This document shows positions 7,016-14,138 of a stretch of DNA of 14,920 nt, piece after piece. The position numbers and the translations under genes are program-made. The notes below the pieces were generated by a model, which saw nothing but the letters and a program-made list of their open reading frames with translations, had not been told where the DNA came from and searched no databases. The stretch covers positions 1-14,920 of the forward strand of contig JACRIA010000082.1 of the NCBI GenBank assembly GCA_016215735.1, read 5' to 3'. The stretch comes from Candidatus Peregrinibacteria bacterium (lineage in GTDB: Bacteria > Patescibacteriota > Gracilibacteria > UBA1369 > UBA12463). The number at the start of each line of letters is the position of its first letter. Within the stretch, counting starts at the first letter, position 1.

Positions 7016-8625
7016 ATGCTTGCTTTTATTAACCCGTCAAAAAACGGATGGGGGCGCAGAGGCCTTGATAAAAATTCAGGATGGAATTGCGAACCAATCA
7101 TGAACGGGTGAGAGGAGATCTCTGCGATTTCAACAAGTTTTTCTTTTTGATAGATGCCGCTTGCCCGGAATCCGTGTTTTTCAAGCGGCGCGAGATAATT
7201 ATTGTTAAATTCGTATCTGTGCCTGTGGCGTTCTTCAATCAAATCTTTTTTATACAATTTGTGCGCCAGCGTATCCTTGACTAATTTGCATGGATAAGCG
7301 CCGAGCCTTAAAGTGCCGCCTTTTGCTCTAGCGTGCGACTGGCCCGGCAAAAAGTGGATTATATATTTTGATTTATCAAGCTTGCATTCTTCGTCAAATT
7401 CTTCAGATGTGATTTTTGGATCATTCAAGGCGTGTCTCGCGAATTCAATAGTCATAATCTGCATGCCGAGACACAAGCCGAGATACGGAACTTTGTTTTC
7501 TCTTGCATAGCGCGCAGCGGCGATTTTGCCTTCGATTCCTCTCACGCCGAATCCGCCCGGCACAACCATTCCGTCCATGCTTTTTAGTTCTTGCCAAGCG
7601 GTTTTGTCGCGGGCTTCGAGTTTTTCCGAATCTATCCATGTGAGCTTCAGTTTTCTTTTATTGTGATAACAGGCGATTTTCAAAGATTCGATTACGCTTA
7701 AATACGCGTCTTCGAGTTTTGTGTATTTTCCAACCAGGCCAATTTTAAGCGGCGGCCGTTTTGTGTGTATTTCTTTAACAAATTCTTTCCACAGCCGCAT
7801 ATCCGGTTTTACTTTTCCCAGATTCAATTTTTTAGCTATTAATTCAGTTATTTTGTATTCTTCATAAATAAGCGGAACTTCGTAAATTGATTTAACTGTT
7901 GTCCCAGGAATTACGCATTCTTCAGAAACATCACAGAACATTGATATTTTTTTCAATAAATCTTTTGAAATTTTCGCATCAGCTCTTGCGATTATGAAAT
8001 CCGGCTGGATTCCGATTGAGCGGAGCTCTCTTACAGAAGCCTGCGTTGGCTTTGTTTTTAGCTCTTTTGACGCTGCAAGATAGGGGAGAAGTGTAAGATG
8101 AATAAAAAGCGTATTTTCGTGGCCAAGCCTATACCTCATTTGTCTTATTGCCTCAAGAAACGGCAAACCTTCAATGTCTCCAACTGTGCCGCCGATTTCA
8201 ACCATCATAATATCCGCTTTAGCCTGCATTGCCGCATTTTGGATCGCGTCCTGTATTGCGTTTGTAATATGCGGGATTATCTGAATTGTGCCTCCGAGAA
8301 AAGTTCCTTTGCGTTCTTTGTTGATTACCTCTGAATAGATTTTCCCTGTTGTTACAGAAGAAAGTTCAGTTAAGTTTTCATCAATAAATCTTTCGTAATG
8401 GCCTAAATCAAGATCGGTTTCCGCGCCGTCATGAGTAACGTAAACTTCGCCGTGCTGGAAAGGGCTCATTGTACCCGGATCAACATTAAGATACGGATCC
8501 ATTTTTTGAATGCAGACTTTGAATCCGGCTGCTTTCAAAAGAGCCCCGATAGATGCCGTAGCAGTGCCTTTTCCTAATGAAGAACAGACACCGCCTGTGA
8601 CAAATATATATTTTGGGCCCTTCAT
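6883..8625 (-). CDS. pyrG: CTP synthase, with a palindrome-encoded C-terminal tail
   Basis: Converts UTP to CTP using ATP and glutamine, the last step of pyrimidine nucleotide synthesis, in the cytoplasm. Seen: the synthetase domain with its ATP-binding loop (GGVCSSLGKGTATASIG, 11-27), substrate motifs (KMDPYLNVDPGTMSPFQHGE, 41-60, and EIGGTVGDIE, 143-152), and the class I glutaminase domain with oxyanion region PGGFGVRG (356-363), nucleophile Cys385 in GLCLGMQ, and catalytic His515/Glu517 in QFHPEFLSRP. All key residues are intact. The family normally ends soon after FFDGLIKA (about 529-536). Here some 43 more residues, rich in Arg, Pro and Ala (HAVRRRRTQAPETK and beyond), come from the palindromic chain, including the stop codon. 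Length is 580 against the usual ~535-550. It starts 6 bases after the trpS stop and so is probably cotranscribed. Confidence 0.97.
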   Translation of the reverse strand: MKGPKYIFVTGGVCSSLGKGTATASIGALLKAAGFKVCIQKMDPYLNVDPGTMSPFQHGEVYVTHDGAETDLDLGHYERFIDENLTELSSVTTGKIYSEVINKERKGTFLGGTIQIIPHITNAIQDAIQNAAMQAKADIMMVEIGGTVGDIEGLPFLEAIRQMRYRLGHENTLFIHLTLLPYLAASKELKTKPTQASVRELRSIGIQPDFIIARADAKISKDLLKKISMFCDVSEECVIPGTTVKSIYEVPLIYEEYKITELIAKKLNLGKVKPDMRLWKEFVKEIHTKRPPLKIGLVGKYTKLEDAYLSVIESLKIACYHNKRKLKLTWIDSEKLEARDKTAWQELKSMDGMVVPGGFGVRGIEGKIAAARYARENKVPYLGLCLGMQIMTIEFARHALNDPKITSEEFDEECKLDKSKYIIHFLPGQSHARAKGGTLRLGAYPCKLVKDTLAHKLYKKDLIEERHRHRYEFNNNYLAPLEKHGFRASGIYQKEKLVEIAEISSHPFMIGSQFHPEFLSRPLRPHPFFDGLIKASITPSAAHAVRRRRTQAPETKGREATPPGGHRRYKQAAPQAHRPI

Positions 8626-8631
8626 ATTTTG

Positions 8632-9615
8632 TTAAATTCCTGTTTGACGCGTTCCAATTTTCCGTCTTACTTCATCCATTGTTTTTATCGCAACTTCTTT
8701 TGCGCGATTTGCGCCATTTTTTAATATATCGTTAACATAGCTTAAATTCTTCTGGAGTTCAATTCTTTTTTTGCGGCTCGGGCCAAAATATTCCAGCAGC
8801 TTAGCCAAAAGTATCTTTTTGGCCTCGCCGTAGCCCATCCCAGCCGCTCGATATTTTTTTTCAAGCGTCTTGCATTCCGCGGGTGATGCAAAATATTTAT
8901 ATAAATGGAAAATTGTGCATCTGACGGGATCTTTTGGTTTTTCAACAGGCGTCGAATCTGTAACAATGCTCATAATCTGTTTTTCTAGAGTTTTTTCATC
9001 GCTAAAAATATCAATCGTATTATTATAGCTTTTACTCATTTTATTGGTTCCGTCTGTGCCGCGCACTGTTGCAACTTCTTCTTTAATAAGCGGTTCAGGC
9101 AGAGGAAAAGTTTTTCCAAAATGTTTATTGAAAGTTAGTGCAATATCGCGGCTGATTTCAACATGCTGTTTCTGGTCTTGGCCGACTGGCACAAGCTGAG
9201 GTTTATAAATTAAAATGTCAGCAGCCATTAGAGCAGGGTAGTTAAACAAGCCCACGGTAAGGTCTTTTTTACCTTTTGCTTGCGCGTCTTTCCACGCATG
9301 AGCTCGTTCAAGCAAACCCATTGGAGTTATGCAGTCAAAAATCCAAGCAAGTTCGCTGTGTTCCGGAATATCGCTTTGTTTGAAGAAAACTGTTTTTTTC
9401 GGATCAAGGCCGAACGCAAGGTAGTCAAGTGCAAGATTAAGCGTATTTTCACGCATTAATTTCGCGTCGCGGATTGTTGTTAAAGCATGCAAATCAGCAA
9501 TAAAATAAAAACACTCAAATTTGTCCTGCATTTGTAGGTGCTGTCGTATTGCACCGAGATAATTTCCAAGATGGATTTTACCGCTGGGCTGAATACCGGA
9601 TAAGACACGTTTCAT
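8632..9615 (-). CDS. trpS: Tryptophanyl-tRNA synthetase
   Basis: Charges tRNA-Trp with tryptophan in the cytoplasm; class I synthetase. Seen: SGIQPSGKIHLGNYLGA (6-22) with the HIGH-type motif as HLGN (15-18), LFNYPALMAADILIY (123-137), the GQDQKQHVEISRDIA segment (145-159), and the second ATP-binding motif NKMSKSYNN (191-199). The 327-residue length is normal. An upstream in-frame ATG at 9672 would add 19 residues (MISKAGK...) and overlap priA by 50 bases; the start at 9615 is preferred because MKRVLSGIQPSGKIHLGN matches the family N-terminus exactly. No Shine-Dalgarno site is present. It lies 7 bases after the priA stop and 6 before the pyrG start. Identity is secure. Confidence 0.97.
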   Translation of the reverse strand: MKRVLSGIQPSGKIHLGNYLGAIRQHLQMQDKFECFYFIADLHALTTIRDAKLMRENTLNLALDYLAFGLDPKKTVFFKQSDIPEHSELAWIFDCITPMGLLERAHAWKDAQAKGKKDLTVGLFNYPALMAADILIYKPQLVPVGQDQKQHVEISRDIALTFNKHFGKTFPLPEPLIKEEVATVRGTDGTNKMSKSYNNTIDIFSDEKTLEKQIMSIVTDSTPVEKPKDPVRCTIFHLYKYFASPAECKTLEKKYRAAGMGYGEAKKILLAKLLEYFGPSRKKRIELQKNLSYVNDILKNGANRAKEVAIKTMDEVRRKIGTRQTGI

Positions 9616-9622
9616 GAATTGA

Positions 9623-11647
9623 TTATAGCGTTGAAATTGGATCAACGTCAATTTTCCAGCCTTCGATATCAATGAATGGCGCGACTATTTCCGGATTTGG
9701 CGCGAGAGTTTTTATTAAAATATTGTAGATATATTTTCCTTTTATTTTAGGCCAAAAAGATGGGTAGGCGGAAATCTCGAAAATATTGACGCCTTTGTCT
9801 GCGGTCTGGCGAATTGCGCGGGTTTTTTCACGGAGCAGCGCTTTGGCGCGATTAATCGCTTTGATGCATTCTTGCTCGTCCTTATGTGAAAATGTGAGTT
9901 TTATCAGATGCGAGAAAGGCGGATATTTCGAGGGACGGCGTGCCGAAATTTCGCTTTCATACATTTTTTCATAATCATAATTTTGTACAGCGCGCAAAAT
10001 TGGATTTTCCGGCATGTATGTTTGGATAATAACTTTGTCCGCTAGGTTATTTTTGCGAAGGATTCTTCCTGCGCGGCCAGCAACCTGTGTTAATAACTGA
10101 AATGTTTTTTCTCCTGCGCGAAAATCAGGGAACAAAAGCCCGATATCAGCCAGCATAATGCCAACAAGGCTTACTTTTGACAAATGCAAGCCATGGCTGA
10201 TTAATTGTGTTCCGATTAAAATATCAGCTTTATGGTCGCGAAAGTCGCAGTAGATTTTTTTGAAGCTTTCGCGCTTTCGCGTGGTGTCTTTATCTGCGCG
10301 CAAGATTTTGGCTGTTGGAAAAAGTTTCGCGAGTTCATTTTCGACTTTTTCTGTTCCACTTCCGATAAATCTAATTGCCATGCTTTTGCAAATTGGGCAG
10401 GTGAGTGGCGGAAGCGTGTTATAGCCGCAATGATGACAAATAAGAGTGGGGGCAGGCCTCTGCGAGGACTGTCCCCAAAAATGGTAAGTCATTGCGCTTG
10501 AACAATTTTTACATTTTGCCACATAACCGCATTCGCGGCAGATTACAGCAGAGTTGGTTCCGCGTTTATTTAAAAACAAAATCGCCTGTTCTTTACGATT
10601 AAGAGTCTGTGCGATTTCATCAGCCAGGTGTTCACTAAAAACCGAATAATTTTTCTTTTTCAGTTCATCGCGCATATCTATAATAGAGATTTTTGGCAGA
10701 GGTTGGCGTTCAATCCGCTCTGTGAGAAAGAGTAAATTGAATTCGCCATTTTTCGCGCGGTAATAGGTCTCAACACTTGGAGTTGCGCTTCCAAAAACAA
10801 CTTTTACTTCCGGCAAAAATTCTGCGATTTTTAAAATTACATCTCGAGCGTGATACCTCGGCGACTGGTCTTGTTTATAAGAAAATTCATGTTCTTCATC
10901 CATAATAATCAATCCAAGATTTTGAAATGGCGCAAAAAGCGCTGAGCGCGATCCAATCACAACTTGCGCTTGATTTTCAAAAATATTTTTCCAAGCAATG
11001 GTTTTTTGCGTATCTGTAAGCCGGCTGTGAATTACAGCGATTTTTCCTTCAAAAATTCTTTCAAAATAGCTCACTGTCTGCGGTGTGAGCGAAATTTCCG
11101 GCACAAGCATCAAAACTTGCCGGCCGCGTCCTATAAGATATTTTGCTGCGTGAAGATAAATTTCTGTCTTGCCAGAGCCTGTAATGCCGTGAATCAGAGA
11201 AACGCGCTTTTGGCTGGCTAGAATTTCATCAAGAATTTTTTGTTGATCAGGCGTCAATGTATGTAATTCACGAGGAACAGCAGGGGAGTCAGGATAGATT
11301 TCTTCGGTTGCTGGAGGCCGGTGCTTGCGCAAAATTCTTTTCGGCACAAAAAGCTCGAGCGCTTTATAAAGCGGACAAGCATAATAGTCAGAAATCCACA
11401 GCATAAGCCGCATTTGCCATGGCGCGAGATATGGTTGAAGATTGATTATTTCGAGAATGTCTTTTGTTGGATACGCTGGCGCGTCAGTCAGAATTCGCGC
11501 AACAGTTCCGCTGATTTTTTTGGTTTTCAGCGGGATTCGAACTTCGTGGCCCGGCCGCAAAATACCCGCGAGCGGCTCTGGCACGCGGTAAATTAGCGTG
11601 CTACGAAGGCGTGAAATATTCCGCGGGATTATGACTTCCGCATGCAT
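9623..11647 (-). CDS. priA: Primosomal protein N' (PriA), replication restart helicase
   Basis: Recognises abandoned replication forks and D-loops, unwinds DNA and reloads the replisome. Seen: an N-terminal DNA-binding domain (about 1-105), Walker A GITGSGKTE (154-162), motif II DEEH (250-253), GSATPS (286-291), the zinc-binding region with all eight cysteines (370, 373, 379, 382, 404, 407, 417, 420), and helicase motifs GTQLISHG (479-486) and FQLLTQVAGRAGR (516-528). The segment usually reading KG-H/Y-DFP is HGLHLSK here, a divergent version. Between Cys382 and Cys404 there are 21 residues, where E. coli and B. subtilis have 14; the extra part (WGQSSQRPAP) is encoded by a palindrome at 10448-10476. 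First gene of the minus-strand run with trpS and pyrG, divergent from the small membrane gene at 11708. Confidence 0.96.
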   Translation of the reverse strand: MHAEVIIPRNISRLRSTLIYRVPEPLAGILRPGHEVRIPLKTKKISGTVARILTDAPAYPTKDILEIINLQPYLAPWQMRLMLWISDYYACPLYKALELFVPKRILRKHRPPATEEIYPDSPAVPRELHTLTPDQQKILDEILASQKRVSLIHGITGSGKTEIYLHAAKYLIGRGRQVLMLVPEISLTPQTVSYFERIFEGKIAVIHSRLTDTQKTIAWKNIFENQAQVVIGSRSALFAPFQNLGLIIMDEEHEFSYKQDQSPRYHARDVILKIAEFLPEVKVVFGSATPSVETYYRAKNGEFNLLFLTERIERQPLPKISIIDMRDELKKKNYSVFSEHLADEIAQTLNRKEQAILFLNKRGTNSAVICRECGYVAKCKNCSSAMTYHFWGQSSQRPAPTLICHHCGYNTLPPLTCPICKSMAIRFIGSGTEKVENELAKLFPTAKILRADKDTTRKRESFKKIYCDFRDHKADILIGTQLISHGLHLSKVSLVGIMLADIGLLFPDFRAGEKTFQLLTQVAGRAGRILRKNNLADKVIIQTYMPENPILRAVQNYDYEKMYESEISARRPSKYPPFSHLIKLTFSHKDEQECIKAINRAKALLREKTRAIRQTADKGVNIFEISAYPSFWPKIKGKYIYNILIKTLAPNPEIVAPFIDIEGWKIDVDPISTL
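10448..10476 (-). repeat. Palindrome inserted in frame in the priA zinc region
   Basis: Two 13-base arms, GGGGGCAGGCCTC and GAGGACTGTCCCC, flank a TGC loop; 11 Watson-Crick pairs, one G-T wobble and one G-A mismatch. On the coding strand it begins GGGGACAG and is translated WGQSSQRPAP between the second and third cysteine pairs of PriA. The arms differ from the GTCCGCC-type hairpins and there is no ACAGGC linker, so it is a separate palindrome type. The form recalls REP-like sequences, but no transposase lies in the window. Confidence 0.75.
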
Positions 11648-11668
11648 ATTTAAGTATTTTAGGTTTTT

Positions 11669-11677
11669 ATTGTATCA
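11669..11677 (-). promoter_or_regulatory. Candidate extended -10 promoter for priA-trpS-pyrG
   Basis: On the minus strand TGATACAAT (TGn plus TACAAT, one mismatch from TATAAT) ends 21 bases before the priA ATG. A weak -35, TTAAAT, lies 18 bases further upstream. It sits in the 60-base divergent gap, the only non-coding space before priA. Prediction only. Confidence 0.35.
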
Positions 11678-11707
11678 TAATGCTTGAATATTATTTAACC
11701 TCTCAAT

Positions 11708-12115
11708 ATGTTTGCGAAAATTTTAGTTCCTGTCTTGTTTTTTCTGGCGCAGGTTATTATTTCCTGGTATGGCGCCTTTACAGGCAGTTTGTCTTCAAAA
11801 GGGGAGTATTTTGGCCTGAAATTCGATTCGAGCCTGCTCAGGTCTTTTGTAGCGCAATTCGAGTATTTCTGGATTCTTATAATAATAAATTTTTTGTTTA
11901 CGCTCGGTTTTTCATTCGGCTTTGGCGCGTATAAAAGTCCGGTTGTTATTATTTCGCTTTATATTTTGACTTGGCCGCTTGCTGTTTTAACTTACAATAG
12001 TATTTTCGCAAAGGAGAAGCTTGATCTTGTGCTTGTTGCCGGCCTCGCAATTATGGCAATTGGAGTTTGGCTTGTTGCTGCGCACAGCGATATCATGAAG
12101 TTTCTTTCAAAATAA
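11708..12115 (+). CDS. Four-helix membrane protein, SMR/EamA (DMT)-like
   Basis: Role uncertain. The 135 residues form four hydrophobic segments at about 4-22, 52-72, 77-97 and 107-125. The last, LVLVAGLAIMAIGVWLVA, resembles the closing helix of drug/metabolite transporter proteins (small multidrug resistance or half-size EamA proteins). A conserved membrane Glu near residue 14, as in true SMR exporters, is not seen, so drug export cannot be claimed. An overlapping frame from ATG 11680 codes for an unlikely aromatic-rich peptide and is ignored. The start at 11708 has no Shine-Dalgarno site. Divergent from priA and followed by 71 bases before the RelA/SpoT homologue. It is clearly a membrane protein; the family suggestion is weak. 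Confidence 0.7.
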   Translation: MFAKILVPVLFFLAQVIISWYGAFTGSLSSKGEYFGLKFDSSLLRSFVAQFEYFWILIIINFLFTLGFSFGFGAYKSPVVIISLYILTWPLAVLTYNSIFAKEKLDLVLVAGLAIMAIGVWLVAAHSDIMKFLSK

Positions 12116-12153
12116 GCTTTTTTAAAGAAGACTAGCCGCCAAAGCTTTGATCA

Positions 12154-12183
12154 TGTTATACTTCTCCTAGGTATATTGAGGGG
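12154..12183 (+). promoter_or_regulatory. Extended -10 promoter and strong ribosome-binding site for the RelA/SpoT homologue
   Basis: TGTTATACT (12154-12162) is an extended -10 (TGn plus TATACT, one mismatch from TATAAT); no -35 was recognised. Downstream, GAGGGG (12178-12183) is a good Shine-Dalgarno match three bases before the ATG at 12187. It is the only clear one in the window, which is notable because most genes here lack one. Confidence 0.45.
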
Positions 12184-12186
12184 TAT

Positions 12187-14121
12187 ATGAAGTTTTCCGC
12201 TGTAATAAAAAAAGCTAAATCTTATTTGCCTTTTTTGAACAGAGGGAAATTGATGCGCGCCTACAATTTTGCGAAAAAAGCCCACAGAGGCCAAAAACGT
12301 CTAGGCGGCCAGTCGTATTTATCGCACCCTGTTTTTGTCACGGAAATATTAACCCATTTTTTTGCTGATGAAGATATACTGATCGCGGCTTTATTGCATG
12401 ATGTTTTGGAAGATACCGCATATACCATTAAAGATATAAAAAAGAGATTTGGCCAAAATGTGGCTTTATTGGTTGACGGCGTCACCAAGCTTGATAAAGC
12501 GCAATATCCTTACGATAGAGCGGCTCGCAAAATCGAATCATTAAAAAAGTTTTTTCGGCTAAGCGAGAAAGATTTGCGGGTGATTTTGATTAAACTTGCA
12601 GATCGTTTGCATAATATGTCGACCATAAAATACTTGCCGATAAAGCGGCGGGTGAGATTTGCGACCGAAACCCAGGACGTATATATACCGCTTGCAAATT
12701 TATTAGGCATGTGGAGTGTAAAAAATGAATTAGAAGACCTTTGTTTTGAATGTTTGAAGCCGGCCCAGTACAATAAAATTAAAAATGAATATCAGAGATA
12801 CTGCGAAGAGCTGAGAGAGATTAACAAAAAAACTATTGGGGTTGTTAGCAATGCTTTAAAAAAAAACAACTTTCATGCTGATATCGAGCCGCGAAAGAAA
12901 AGCCTGTTTTCTTATTATCAAAAGTTCGCTGATAACGGGAATAAAAATGAAGTTCTTAAGACTCTTTCTTTTTATATTATCGTTCCTAAGGTAAAGGACT
13001 GCTATAGTGTTTTGGGAATTTTGCACGGCTTATTCAAGCCGAGATACGGCAGAATAAAAGATTATATCGCTATTCCCAAAGCAAACAATTACCGCAGTCT
13101 CCATACAGCTGTTTTTGGAATTAGCGGCGTGCCGGCCGAATTTCAAATTAGAACTCCCCAGATGCATAAGATTGATGAATTCGGCATGCTGTCCAATATC
13201 CATAAATTCTCCGTAAAAAATCCGCAGAAAGCGTCGCGCATTATAAGAGAAAAGACGAAATGGCTGCAGAAAGTACTGGAAATCGGGGATGGATTGCCGC
13301 ATCACCAAAACTTTCTTGATAATCTTAAAATGGATGTTTTTCAAAACCGAATTTTTACGTTTACGCCAAAGGGGGACATTATTGATCTGCCGGAAGGAGC
13401 AACAGCTCTTGATTTTGCTTACGCTGTCCTTTCAGATGTAGGGCATAGAGCGCTGAAAGCTGAGATTGACGGCGCTGCAGTATCCGTAACAACACACCTA
13501 AAGACAGGCGATACTGTAAAAATTATTACTGCAAAAAAACCTTGTCCCCGCTTGGAGTGGCTTAATTTAGTCAAAACCGCTGACGCAAAGCAGAAAATTA
13601 AAACTTATTTTAAAGAAGAAAGCGAAGGGAAGTGCCATAAATTTGGCAGAAAATTGCTTGAGTCAGAGCTTACGCATTTTCAAAAAATCAATCTTTCAAA
13701 AATTCCAGAGGCGAAAATCAGGCTTGCTTTGGAAAAATTTGAGGCTGGAGATTTAAAAAAATTGCTGATAATGGTCGGCAGGGGAGAAGTTTTGCCGAAA
13801 GAAGTGCTGAACGCGATATTTTCCGAGGAAGAAGTGCTTAGCGGAAAGACGTTTTCTCCGCATAAAAAGTCCAGCCGCGCTTTGTATCCGGTTAAAATTA
13901 TAATTAACTTCAAAGATCGGGTCGGGCTTTTTAGGGATATAGCCTCCACTATATCGCGTTTTAATGTGAACATTGTTAAAGTTTCCGTTCAAGCGCCGCC
14001 TGACAAGTCAAAAATCGGCGCAATGGAAATGATTATTGAAATTAAAGAATTGAATCAATTAATGGATGTATTTACCGCGCTGGAACAAGTTGAAAATATA
14101 ATTGGTGTCCATAAAAAATAA
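12187..14121 (+). CDS. RelA/SpoT homologue: (p)ppGpp hydrolase with degenerate synthetase site, no zinc-finger domain
   Basis: Long RSH protein controlling the alarmone (p)ppGpp. The HD hydrolase domain (about 20-190) looks complete: His47 in SYLSHP, His71-Asp72 in LLHDVLEDT, Glu75-Asp76, and DRLHNM (139-144). The synthetase domain (about 230-345) keeps R-x-K (236, 238), GRIKDYIAIPKANNYRSLHT (an RxKD-type loop, 289-292) and Glu318 in EFQIRT, but the metal-binding Asp of the usual DL-x-A-x-R-I/C-V strand aligns with Lys258 (VLKTLSFYIIV). Synthesis is therefore probably lost. A TGS domain (384-445), a helical part, and a C-terminal ACT domain (about 567-644) follow. The cysteine-rich zinc-finger/RIS domain normally before ACT is missing, so the protein has 644 residues rather than ~700-740. 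Seventeen bases separate it from the methyltransferase gene. Confidence 0.93.
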   Translation: MKFSAVIKKAKSYLPFLNRGKLMRAYNFAKKAHRGQKRLGGQSYLSHPVFVTEILTHFFADEDILIAALLHDVLEDTAYTIKDIKKRFGQNVALLVDGVTKLDKAQYPYDRAARKIESLKKFFRLSEKDLRVILIKLADRLHNMSTIKYLPIKRRVRFATETQDVYIPLANLLGMWSVKNELEDLCFECLKPAQYNKIKNEYQRYCEELREINKKTIGVVSNALKKNNFHADIEPRKKSLFSYYQKFADNGNKNEVLKTLSFYIIVPKVKDCYSVLGILHGLFKPRYGRIKDYIAIPKANNYRSLHTAVFGISGVPAEFQIRTPQMHKIDEFGMLSNIHKFSVKNPQKASRIIREKTKWLQKVLEIGDGLPHHQNFLDNLKMDVFQNRIFTFTPKGDIIDLPEGATALDFAYAVLSDVGHRALKAEIDGAAVSVTTHLKTGDTVKIITAKKPCPRLEWLNLVKTADAKQKIKTYFKEESEGKCHKFGRKLLESELTHFQKINLSKIPEAKIRLALEKFEAGDLKKLLIMVGRGEVLPKEVLNAIFSEEEVLSGKTFSPHKKSSRALYPVKIIINFKDRVGLFRDIASTISRFNVNIVKVSVQAPPDKSKIGAMEMIIEIKELNQLMDVFTALEQVENIIGVHKK

Positions 14122-14138
14122 TCTTTAATAAATTTACT

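Noticed and set aside
6793..7032. Plus-strand open frame of 79 codons across the hairpin chain
   Set aside because: The Arg/Cys-rich peptide is what GC-rich palindromes give in any frame, and the stretch is antisense to pyrG and the element.
9616..9672. Upstream start for trpS at 9672
   Set aside because: It adds 19 residues not typical of the family and overlaps priA by 50 bases; the next Met matches the family start.
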